Source: Clostridium sp. UBA2485 (GTDB lineage: Bacteria; Bacillota; Clostridia; Clostridiales; Clostridiaceae). From it: DNA of 32,436 nucleotides. Positions 24,418 to 31,414 of this stretch are shown piece by piece. The notes under the pieces are model-generated. The model was not told the DNA's origin. It made no database searches and saw nothing but the letters and a program-made list of their open reading frames with translations. Numbering within the stretch: the first letter of the stretch is position 1; the number at the start of each line of letters is the position of its first letter. Position numbers and translations under genes: made by a program. The stretch covers positions 1 through 32,436 of the forward strand of contig NZ_DDOV01000107.1 of NCBI RefSeq assembly GCF_002341865.1. Reading direction: 5' to 3'.

Positions 24418-25437
24418 ATGGCAAAGAATATATATGATATGTTAAATAATAACTCAATAAATTTAGAGGAATTAGAAAAAGAAGACTTTAATGATATTGA
24501 AAAGAGAAGAATAAAAAAGAAATTTATGAAAACCATTCATAAGAATAAGAATAAAAGAAACAAAGGGGTTGCAGTAGCAGTAGCAGCAGGGGTACTAGCG
24601 GTTACATTGTTTGGAACTAATATTGGAAATGAGGCAGTAGCAAAGATAAGATTAATGGCCTTTGATATAGGCAATTACTTAGGGACTAATAAAGATTTAT
24701 CAGATTATAAAACTATAGTTGGTAAGACTATAACTAAAGATGGAGTAACAATCCAATTAAATGAAGTTATCCTAAATAAGGATGAATTAATTGTTTCCAC
24801 AACTTTAAAGTTAGACACTAAATTAGGAGAACCTGGCCTTATAAGAACAGCAGAAACTGTTTATATAAATGGTAAGAATATATTTGGTGGAGCAGGTGGT
24901 TCATCTAAACAAATAGATGATTATACCATGGAGGATGTAATGTCCTATAAATTGAATGAAGAGATTCCAAGCGGGGATTTAAATGTAAAGATAGAATATG
25001 AAAATGCATATATTGATGGAGTAGAGAAAAGAAAAGGACCTTGGTTATTTGAATTTAAAACTAATGGAGATCAGTTAGCTATAGAGACAACAGAAAGGAA
25101 TATAGATTATGATTTTAAATTAGAAAATGGCAATAAAGTAATATTAGAAAAATACACTAGTAATGCAGTAGGACAAAAAATTTATTATTCAGTAGAGGGT
25201 AAAGGAGACTCATATAATATTGAATTAAGAGGAAAAGATGATTTAGGAAATGAAGTTAGGTTTAATCTTACAACAGAATCTTCTGGGAAAGGAATAATGA
25301 AGGGATTTAAAATTTCAGATGATGCAAAGACATTAACACTTACGCCTTATGCAGTAGCTTTCCCTAAAGAGAGTGGAAAAATGAGTAACGATTTCAAACA
25401 GGTAGGAGAGGAATTTACTATTGAAATAAATAAGTAA
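24418..25437 (+). CDS. DUF4179 membrane anti-sigma factor
   Basis: A 339-residue single-pass membrane protein. The cytoplasmic N-terminus (about 1-48) is short, charged and helical and would hold the sigma factor. One membrane segment follows (GVAVAVAAGVLAVTLFGTNI, about 49-68), then the extracellular DUF4179 domain, including VGKTITKDGVTIQLNEVILN and DELIVSTTLKLD, and a DUF5643-like beta-rich end. Such proteins release their sigma factor when an envelope signal reaches the outer domain. The gene is co-transcribed with the ECF sigma gene, 18 bases apart, with an AGAGGA ribosome site. No protease or zinc-binding anti-sigma motif was seen. The signal is unknown. Confidence 0.9.
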   Translation: MAKNIYDMLNNNSINLEELEKEDFNDIEKRRIKKKFMKTIHKNKNKRNKGVAVAVAAGVLAVTLFGTNIGNEAVAKIRLMAFDIGNYLGTNKDLSDYKTIVGKTITKDGVTIQLNEVILNKDELIVSTTLKLDTKLGEPGLIRTAETVYINGKNIFGGAGGSSKQIDDYTMEDVMSYKLNEEIPSGDLNVKIEYENAYIDGVEKRKGPWLFEFKTNGDQLAIETTERNIDYDFKLENGNKVILEKYTSNAVGQKIYYSVEGKGDSYNIELRGKDDLGNEVRFNLTTESSGKGIMKGFKISDDAKTLTLTPYAVAFPKESGKMSNDFKQVGEEFTIEINK

Positions 25438-25453
25438 AATTAATTTTAGATTG

Positions 25454-25483
25454 ATTGGGTGCTGATTAGTACCCAATTTTTTA
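25454..25483 (+). terminator. terminator of the sigma/anti-sigma operon
   Basis: ATTGGGTGCT (25454-25463) pairs with AGTACCCAAT (25468-25477), one G-T pair and a GATT loop, followed by TTTTTT. It lies 16 bases after the anti-sigma stop codon. Confidence 0.85.
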
Positions 25484-25635
25484 TGGACTTTAATTTATTA
25501 AATTTGCAAGTATGTCAAATATAAAATAAACTTTTTATTATAATAGAGGTGTTTAATTAATGAAAAATTAACTTTAAGAAAAATATTAATATCCTTATAA
25601 TGAATTAGTTTTTACGAATTTTTAATTTGAAAATA

Positions 25636-25705
25636 TTGACAATAGAGTATGAGTAAATTACAATCAATTTAGATGTAATTTTAAAGTGATTTTTAAAATA
25701 CATCT
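25636..25705 (+). promoter_or_regulatory. promoter and leader hairpin of the alpha/beta hydrolase gene
   Basis: Consensus TTGACA (25636-25641) and TACAAT (25659-25664) are 17 bases apart. The transcript would begin near 25671, exactly where a fold-back starts: AGATGTA (25671-25677) pairs with TACATCT (25699-25705), with further A/T pairing inside. A 5'-end hairpin of this kind may simply stabilise the mRNA. No T run follows, so it is not a terminator. Confidence 0.55.
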
Positions 25706-25743
25706 AAAGATTTTAAATTCGATGATAGATAATAAGGGGGATT

Positions 25744-26505
25744 ATGAAAATGCCTTGGTCAATTTTTGAGTATGAAAATAGTTTTATTACCACTACAAAG
25801 GAAGAAATTAATGGGATTCCGTGTTTAAAATTTAAACCAAAGGGGTATGAAGGATTAATGCCAACAGTGATTTTTTATCATGGATGGCATTCCAGTAAGG
25901 ATTTCATAAGATTTAAAGCATTAATAATTGCTACTAATGGATATCAAGTAATTGTACCAGATGCACTACATCATGGAGATAGAAATCCAATTGACCATGA
26001 TGATCCAGAAAATCTTGAAAGATATTTGTGGAAAATAATACTTCAAAGTGTTATGGAATCTAAAAAATTTATAGAGTCAATTATAAAGGATCATGAAGCT
26101 GATCCTGAAAGGATTGGAATTACTGGTAGTTCTATGGGGGCAATTACTGCTGGTGGAATTTTTATTGATAATCCTAATGTAAAATGTCTTGTTGGATTTA
26201 ATGGAAGCTTTGCATGGCAGGAATCCATTAAAAAGAAGTGTTTGCCTCAAGTTAGTGAAGATAATAAGAAGCTAATAGAATACTATGATCCTATGAACAA
26301 TGGAGATAAATTGAAAGAAAGAGCTATCTTAATATTACATGGTACAGAGGATACTTCAGTACCAATTGAAAGTCAAAGGATATTTTTTAATAAAATGCTG
26401 CCATTATATGCTGAAAGTTTAGAGAAGTTTCAGTTTATAGAAGAAGATAAGGTAGATCATAAGATAACTACAGGTATGATGGAGCAGGCAGTAATGTGGT
26501 TTTAA
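25744..26505 (+). CDS. alpha/beta hydrolase (YitV-like esterase)
   Basis: A 253-residue cytoplasmic serine hydrolase of the dienelactone hydrolase/prolyl-oligopeptidase-like group. The oxyanion segment is VIFYHGWHSSKDF, the nucleophile elbow GITGSSMGAIT (G-x-S-x-G), the acid is probably Asp in ILHGTEDTSVP, and the histidine is in KVDHKIT near the C-terminus. Length and order match YitV-type esterases of Bacillus. The substrate is unknown; short-chain esters are usual for the family. The ATG at 25744 follows AAGGGGG. It has its own good promoter and is followed by an ArsR-like regulator gene after 110 bases. Confidence 0.88.
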   Translation: MKMPWSIFEYENSFITTTKEEINGIPCLKFKPKGYEGLMPTVIFYHGWHSSKDFIRFKALIIATNGYQVIVPDALHHGDRNPIDHDDPENLERYLWKIILQSVMESKKFIESIIKDHEADPERIGITGSSMGAITAGGIFIDNPNVKCLVGFNGSFAWQESIKKKCLPQVSEDNKKLIEYYDPMNNGDKLKERAILILHGTEDTSVPIESQRIFFNKMLPLYAESLEKFQFIEEDKVDHKITTGMMEQAVMWF

Positions 26506-26615
26506 AAATATCTTTAATTAATATAAACTTAAAAATTTATAACTTTGATAGTGAGAGATTTCCAAGGAAATAGCCAAATACGTATAGTAACTCAACACTA
26601 ATGGAGGAAAAAAAG

Positions 26616-27662
26616 ATGGAGATAATTTTTAGCCCAAAGGCAGGGGAGATTTATAGCCTATTTACTAGTCTTTATCTTGGGTGGAATATAAACATACTTG
26701 AAAAGCATATAAGCATCTTTGGAATAACATTAAAAAAAGAACTCAAAGAGGAATATTACTATATAAATGAAATACATAATGATAAGAAAGAAAAAATGAA
26801 CTTCTTTTTTGATAATGAATCAAAAATCTTTAGAGCTTTTATGATTTTTGAAAAGGTATGGGAAAGCAAATCTATTGAAGAATATATTAGTTTTATTGAA
26901 AATATAAGCGAACATTTATTAAACACAATGTTAGTAAAGACGTTGATAGATGACAAACTTAAAAATGATGATGATTGTATAGAAAAGATTGCAAACAATA
27001 AAGAGAATACTTTAAATTTTATCAAAGAACTTGATATTAGTAAGTCGTCAAAATGGGATATTTACTGCTTTATAGATAATATTGAGAAATATAAACAGGA
27101 ATTTATCATGTTAATCAAAGATTATATTCCTACATTTAATAAGTTATATAAGAAGCAAAGTAAGTTTATTGATGAAATTAATAACTATATAACAAAAGGA
27201 ATTAATTCTACAGGAATTGAATTTATCAAGGAATATACAAATAATTTTATCAGTTTAAAAGACTTTAAAAAAATATATATAGCTAGTTCTTACTTTGACA
27301 GTTATTTAATCTACTTTACATTAAGAAGCAATACAGAAAATTGCTATCTAGTAGTAGGACCTTATCATAAGGAAATTATTAATCAAAATGATTATATGGA
27401 AACATATCTTAAAATTCTTAAAAATCTTTGTGATAAAACAAGGTTTGGCATTATGAAGTATATATTAGATGATAAGAGATATGGACAAGAGATAGCTGAA
27501 AAATTTAATATTTCAAATGCCAGTGTTTCTTATCACATGAACAATTTACTCTTTTTAAATTTAGTTGAAATATCTAAGCAAGATAATAAGGTATTCTACA
27601 AGCTGAACAAGAAGAGGATATCAGAAACTATTAAGTTTTTAGAGGATGAATTTTGTTTATAA
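26616..27662 (+). CDS. ArsR-like winged-helix regulator with long N-terminal domain
   Basis: A 348-residue putative transcription regulator. The C-terminal 80 residues are an ArsR-type winged helix (KTRFGIMKYILDDKRYGQEI; KFNISNASVSYHMNNLLFLN; KQDNKVFYKLNKKRI). About 265 residues of mostly helical, unrecognised sequence precede it, like the DUF5937-type sensor half of similar clostridial proteins. No metal-binding Cys pair typical of ArsR/SmtB is visible, so a metal sensor is unlikely. The start is ATG 26616, eight bases after GGAGG (26603-26607); the upstream in-frame ATG at 26601 overlaps that ribosome site. A perfect palindrome ATTTCCAAGGAAAT (26558-26571) upstream may be its operator. The target is unknown, possibly the preceding hydrolase. 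Confidence 0.8.
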   Translation: MEIIFSPKAGEIYSLFTSLYLGWNINILEKHISIFGITLKKELKEEYYYINEIHNDKKEKMNFFFDNESKIFRAFMIFEKVWESKSIEEYISFIENISEHLLNTMLVKTLIDDKLKNDDDCIEKIANNKENTLNFIKELDISKSSKWDIYCFIDNIEKYKQEFIMLIKDYIPTFNKLYKKQSKFIDEINNYITKGINSTGIEFIKEYTNNFISLKDFKKIYIASSYFDSYLIYFTLRSNTENCYLVVGPYHKEIINQNDYMETYLKILKNLCDKTRFGIMKYILDDKRYGQEIAEKFNISNASVSYHMNNLLFLNLVEISKQDNKVFYKLNKKRISETIKFLEDEFCL

Positions 27663-27827
27663 TATTTTAAGGAAAACTACTAATCAGTAAGTTTTTTATT
27701 GATCTATTAATCCTACAGTATTTAATATAAAATCTTTAGTACAAAGTTTATAGATAAGTATAAAATTATATTATATTTATGTTAAAGTATACTAGTAAAA
27801 TGTTTTTTTATTAGGGGGGGACAATAT

Positions 27828-27938
27828 ATGTATAGTACAGATCATTTAGTAATTGCATCAAGCTCCGAGCAAAAGCTGTAGAATACAGAACATATTTTGT
27901 TAGGAGCTATTTTAGAAATTGACAGTTTATCAAAATAG
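27828..27938 (+). pseudogene. possible remnant of a Clp_N-domain protein
   Basis: Behind a very strong ribosome site (AGGGGGGG, 27813-27820) an ATG opens a frame reading MYSTDHLVIASSSEQKL-stop-NTEHILLGAILEIDSLSK-stop. The middle part, NTEHILLGAI...DSL..K, looks like the hallmark of Clp ATPase N-terminal domains (gTEHILLGLL...DS). Two TAG codons (27879-27881 and 27936-27938) interrupt it and nothing Clp-like follows. The match is short, so this may be chance; if correct it is a leftover of a clpC-like or stand-alone Clp_N gene. Confidence 0.35.
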
Positions 27939-27995
27939 TTTTGTGCAGTTTTTGCATCAGTATTTACATTAATAATAGTGAATAGGAGCAAAAAT

Positions 27996-28274
27996 ATGAA
28001 ATATGAAAATGCACAAAATGTATTACCAAATGATATTATAGAGCAACTTCAACAGTATGTTGATGGAATATATTTATATGTACCGAGAAAAGATGATAAT
28101 AAAAAATCTTGGGGGGAAGATAGTGGTTTTAAAAATGAGTTAGTTAAAAGAAATATAGAAATATATGATAAATTTCTTTTAGGAGTCTCAGTTAAAGAGC
28201 TGGCTAATAGCTACTATCTTTCTGAAAGTAGTATAAGAAGAATAATAAGAGAATATAGATTATTAAAAAGATAA
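27996..28274 (+). CDS. small CD3324-like helix-turn-helix protein
   Basis: A 92-residue protein of the family with the opening MKYENAQNVLPNDIIEQLQQ, common in Firmicutes and usually labelled CD3324 family or Mor-activator-like. The middle YLYVPRKDDNKKSWGE and the C-terminal helix-turn-helix KELANSYYLSESSIRRIIRE fit the family well. It presumably binds DNA, but targets are not known. The start is ATG 27996, behind TAGGAGC; an in-frame GTG at 27978 would overlap that ribosome site. The gene ends just before a strong terminator. Confidence 0.85.
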   Translation: MKYENAQNVLPNDIIEQLQQYVDGIYLYVPRKDDNKKSWGEDSGFKNELVKRNIEIYDKFLLGVSVKELANSYYLSESSIRRIIREYRLLKR

Positions 28275-28279
28275 ACAAT

Positions 28280-28320
28280 AAAAGAGATATTTGTATAAAA
28301 GCAAATATCTCTTTTATTTA
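28280..28320 (+). terminator. terminator after the CD3324-like gene
   Basis: AAAAGAGATATTTG (28280-28293) pairs perfectly over 14 bases with CAAATATCTCTTTT (28302-28315), followed by ATTTA. It directly abuts the 160-bp fold-back repeat. Confidence 0.8.
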
Positions 28321-28479
28321 GGCATCTTCAAAAAATAAATAAGTCAGAATGCTCGTCTATTTTGTGTTATACTGCGTCAACAGAACCCTTAGATAGTTCT
28401 ACTATCTGTGGAACCTGTTTCCTTGTCTAACTCAAAATATACTTCCCATCTTTGACTTATTATTTATTTTCAGATGCCT
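28320..28479. repeat. 160-bp nearly self-complementary fold-back element (MITE-like)
   Basis: The ends AGGCATCT (28320-28327) and AGATGCCT (28472-28479) are perfect inverted repeats, and the complementarity runs on inward with small gaps: AAAAAATAAATAAGTCA against TGACTTATTATTTATTTT, then ATTTTGTGTTATAC against GTCTAACTCAAAAT, then a central hairpin CTTAGATAG-TTCTA-CTATCTG flanked by GAACC/GGAACC. No open frame of note is inside. The shape suggests a non-autonomous mobile repeat or a structured RNA inserted between two genes. No target-site duplication could be seen. I have a recollection of a similar repeat in clostridial genomes but cannot verify it. Confidence 0.75.
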
Positions 28480-28631
28480 TATACAAGATTATAAATGAGA
28501 CAGAGTTATTTATGTACTAACTTTATTAACTTGTGTTGTAGTATTATTTTTATAAGATAGTTATTCATAGAGAATTTAATAGAGTTATTAGAAAACTATA
28601 TGATATAAATAAAGAATTGGGAGGAGAAATG

Positions 28632-29366
28632 ATGAAAGAGAATAAGTATGATAATATAGATTTTTTTAATCAATACAAACAAATGCCACGTTCAGTTGGT
28701 GGATTGAAAGCAGCAGGAGAATGGCATGTATTTAAAAAGATGTTACCCAGCTTAGAGAATAAACGTATTTTAGATTTAGGTTGTGGTTTTGGTTGGCATT
28801 GTAGATATGCAATTGAACAAGGTGCAAAGTCTGTAATAGGTATTGATATTTCAGAAAGAATGCTAAGTGAGGCTAAAAAGAATACAAAATATACATCAAT
28901 AGAATATATTAAAATGCCAATTGAAGATATTAATTATCCAGAAGATACATTTGATGTAGTCATTAGCTCATTAGCATTTCATTATATAGAATCAATTAAA
29001 GACATTTTTAATAAAGTTAATACTTGTCTTACAAGTGGTGGTAATTTTGTTTTTTCAGTTGAACATCCTATCTTTACATCTAATGAAAAACAAAATTGGT
29101 ATAATGATGACCAGGGTAATATATTACACTGGCCAGTTGATAACTACTTTTATGAAGGAATACGCGAAACTAGCTTTTTAGGTGAGAGTGTTTTTAAATA
29201 TCATAGAACTATTACCACTTATGTAAATAGCCTTATTCAATCAGGCTTTGAAATAGTAGAGATTATTGAACCAAAGCCAGATCCAAAGTTGTTGAAAACA
29301 AACACAGAAATGAAACATGAATTACGAAGACCAATATTTCTTATAATATCTGCTAGGAAAAAATAA
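28632..29366 (+). CDS. class I SAM-dependent methyltransferase
   Basis: A 244-residue Rossmann-fold methyltransferase of the Methyltransf_11 type. Motif I is RILDLGCGFGWHCRYA (SAM binding), followed by SVIGIDISERMLSEA with the ribose-binding Asp, PIEDINYPEDTFDVVISSLA (motif IV) and a C-terminal half containing SVEHPIFTSNEKQNWY, often found in small-molecule methyltransferases of Firmicutes. The substrate is unknown. The start is ATG 28632, seven bases after GGAGG (28620-28624); an ATG at 28629 and a TTG at 28617 are also in frame but too close to or overlapping the ribosome site. It is a single-gene unit with its own terminator. Confidence 0.88.
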   Translation: MKENKYDNIDFFNQYKQMPRSVGGLKAAGEWHVFKKMLPSLENKRILDLGCGFGWHCRYAIEQGAKSVIGIDISERMLSEAKKNTKYTSIEYIKMPIEDINYPEDTFDVVISSLAFHYIESIKDIFNKVNTCLTSGGNFVFSVEHPIFTSNEKQNWYNDDQGNILHWPVDNYFYEGIRETSFLGESVFKYHRTITTYVNSLIQSGFEIVEIIEPKPDPKLLKTNTEMKHELRRPIFLIISARKK

Positions 29367-29501
29367 AATATTATTAATTTAGAGTAGAAACTTATTTCAA
29401 ATAAAAATCTGATATAAAAAATGAATATAATAATCTATATTATATTTTTATAAATGACAGAGGAAATTATCTATAATAAATTGATTTATTAGTAAAGCAA
29501 T

Positions 29502-29540
29502 TGCCCGACTACCTGTAAAAGTTAGTCGGGCAGTTTTTAT
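29502..29540 (+). terminator. terminator after the methyltransferase gene
   Basis: A GC-rich perfect stem TGCCCGACTA (29502-29511) / TAGTCGGGCA (29523-29532) followed by GTTTTTAT. Confidence 0.85.
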
Positions 29541-29655
29541 ATACAGAGAATCTTATCTACCTGAAAAGTATATAAAATGCAACTTAAATTAGTTAGATAC
29601 TTATAATTCTTGTAAAAAGTTAATTTAAAAAAAAGTTCACTTAATTATCTTGAGA

Positions 29656-30078
29656 TTATAGAGTTATATTTCCGGAATGAGCGAAATCTAATATCACTGC
29701 AGCTTCTCTAAAATGAATTTCATAAAGATCTAACTGACTGCCAGCTTGTTCTATTGTCGTTTCATAATCAGGAATTTTTTTACCAAATCCATCTCTTAAA
29801 TCATATATTGTTAAATTACTTTTTTGAATCATTGCCTCAGTAACTCGAACGTGTTCATTCCCCTTAGATGGAACAGTAGTAAATGCTACTGTATTGTTTT
29901 TTGAAAATTCCTCTACCTTTTGATTATCTTTAAAGGTTGAAAAATACACTATCCCTTTCTTTTTAGTATCATAATAGAAATTTACAATCCTAACATTTGG
30001 GATATTGTCTACACAAGTTGCTAAAGCTATCTCACCTTGCTCTATCATAATCCTATTAAATTCTCGTAAAAAATCCAT
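29656..30078 (-). CDS. pyridoxamine 5'-phosphate oxidase family (FMN-binding split barrel) protein
   Basis: A 140-residue split-barrel flavoprotein. The fold markers are EQGEIALATCVDNIPNVRIV (first strands), VYFSTFKDNQKVEEFSKNNT (phosphate-binding loop of FMN) and VAFTTVP. It is much shorter than true PdxH and lacks its C-terminal part, so a general FMN or heme/F420-type binding role is more likely than pyridoxal phosphate synthesis. The ATG has GGAGG ahead of it on the minus strand. The gene is divergent from a YafY/WYL regulator. A perfect inverted repeat in the gap between them probably controls both. Confidence 0.88.
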   Translation of the reverse strand: MDFLREFNRIMIEQGEIALATCVDNIPNVRIVNFYYDTKKKGIVYFSTFKDNQKVEEFSKNNTVAFTTVPSKGNEHVRVTEAMIQKSNLTIYDLRDGFGKKIPDYETTIEQAGSQLDLYEIHFREAAVILDFAHSGNITL

Positions 30079-30145
30079 TTATATTCCTCCTCGTATTAAG
30101 TTTATTATTTTATAGAATATCTTTTATAGTTTTAATATAACACGC

Positions 30146-30179
30146 AAACCTTGACACCATTATGTCAAGGTTTTAAAAT
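30146..30179 (+). promoter_or_regulatory. promoter with embedded WYL-regulator operator
   Basis: TTGACA (30151-30156) and TAAAAT (30174-30179) are 17 bases apart and drive the WYL gene. An inverted repeat with perfect 11-bp arms, AAACCTTGACA (30146-30156) and TGTCAAGGTTT (30163-30173), fills the whole region from upstream of the -35 to the edge of the -10. Bound protein would block this promoter, so autorepression is likely; the divergent PNPOx gene starts 68 bases away. Confidence 0.75.
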
Positions 30180-30211
30180 TAGTGCATATATAATTTTAAG
30201 GAGCGATATAA

Positions 30212-31144
30212 TTGAAAATAGATAGATTAATGTCCATAGTTATGGTATTACTGAATTGTGAAAGAATCAGTGCAATAAAACTTGCTGAAATGTTTGAGGT
30301 TACGCCTAGAACTATATATAGGGATATAGAAGCAATATCTTTAGCAGGTATACCAATTATTACTCACAGTGGTGTTAATGGTGGCATTAGCATAATACCT
30401 GAATATAAAGTAGATAAAAAATTTTTTACTACTTCAGATATTTCAACACTTTTAATGGGACTTGAAAGCATTTCAACAACACTATCTCATAAAGAAATTA
30501 TAGGTACACTAGAAAAAGTAAAAAGCTTACTTCCAAAAGAACAATTTAAGCATATTGAATTAAAAGCAAATCAAATAGCCATAGATCTCACCACATGGAT
30601 GGGAAATAAAAATTTTCAACCCAACCTTGAAAAAATAAAAAAAGCCCTAAATGACAGTAAGTATCTATTATTTGAATATTATAGTGGGAATAGAGAAAAA
30701 AATAATCGCTGCATTGAACCTTATAAATTGATATTAAAAGAAGGAAAGTGGTATTTACAAGGTTACTGCACTTTGAGGAATGATTTTCGTGTTTTTAAAC
30801 TATCTCGAATTTCAAATCTTCAAGTTTCAGATTCTACATTTGCACTACGAGAATTTCACGGAAAACCGTTGGATGGAACAGGTTGGATAGATAAAAGACT
30901 TATCACAATTAAACTTTTAGTTGAGTGGTCTCTTAGAGAGCAAATGGTTGAACGCTGTGGGGAAGAAAATATTAAACCTTATGGGAATGATCGATTTATA
31001 GTTGATTTTCCATTTGTAGAAGATGACTTAGGATACAATATTTTGCTAGGATTTGGAGATAAATGTGAATGCTTAGGTCCTGAGAATGTGCGGAGAGAGC
31101 TTATCCGCCGTATTAAAAAGTTATCAAACATTTATAATAAATAA
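30212..31144 (+). CDS. YafY/WYL-domain transcriptional regulator (second copy)
   Basis: A 310-residue regulator with the same plan as the one at 7166-8110. It has an N-terminal HTH_11 winged helix (MKIDRLMSIVMVLLNCERIS; LAEMFEVTPRTIYRDIEAIS), the glycine wing HSGVNGGISIIPEYK, a WYL domain (about 140-215: LFEYYSGNREKNNRCIEPYK; WYLQGYCTLRNDFRVFKLSRI) and a WCX tail. The start is TTG at 30212, eight bases after AAGGAG. It is divergent from the PNPOx-family gene, and a long perfect inverted repeat overlaps its own promoter. The likely role is autorepression and control of that flavoprotein gene. The ligand is unknown. Confidence 0.9.
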   Translation: MKIDRLMSIVMVLLNCERISAIKLAEMFEVTPRTIYRDIEAISLAGIPIITHSGVNGGISIIPEYKVDKKFFTTSDISTLLMGLESISTTLSHKEIIGTLEKVKSLLPKEQFKHIELKANQIAIDLTTWMGNKNFQPNLEKIKKALNDSKYLLFEYYSGNREKNNRCIEPYKLILKEGKWYLQGYCTLRNDFRVFKLSRISNLQVSDSTFALREFHGKPLDGTGWIDKRLITIKLLVEWSLREQMVERCGEENIKPYGNDRFIVDFPFVEDDLGYNILLGFGDKCECLGPENVRRELIRRIKKLSNIYNK

Positions 31145-31414
31145 TATTTATAAAAGAACATAATAGAAATTTGAAATTATTTATTTTTGAATTGACGTAA
31201 ACATTTATTAATAAAGAATGAGCAATACATTGCTAGTAAAAAATTAATTTTAACCTTAAAGAGTTATGAGCTAAAGAGAAATATAGCGAGAATAATAAAT
31301 TCTTATAAGTATAAACTAAAAAGAGTTAAGGTATTATAGAAGTTTATATCTTAAAAATTATAGAAGCTATGATTTTTGTTTCATGTAAAAAATAAAAGAA
31401 GATAAGGAGATACA

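Noticed and set aside
9465..27938. Stop codon recoding (for example TAG or TAA read as an amino acid) to explain the interrupted genes
   Set aside because: Both TAA and TAG occur, a frameshift is also present in two of the genes, and intact genes in the window use both as normal stops.
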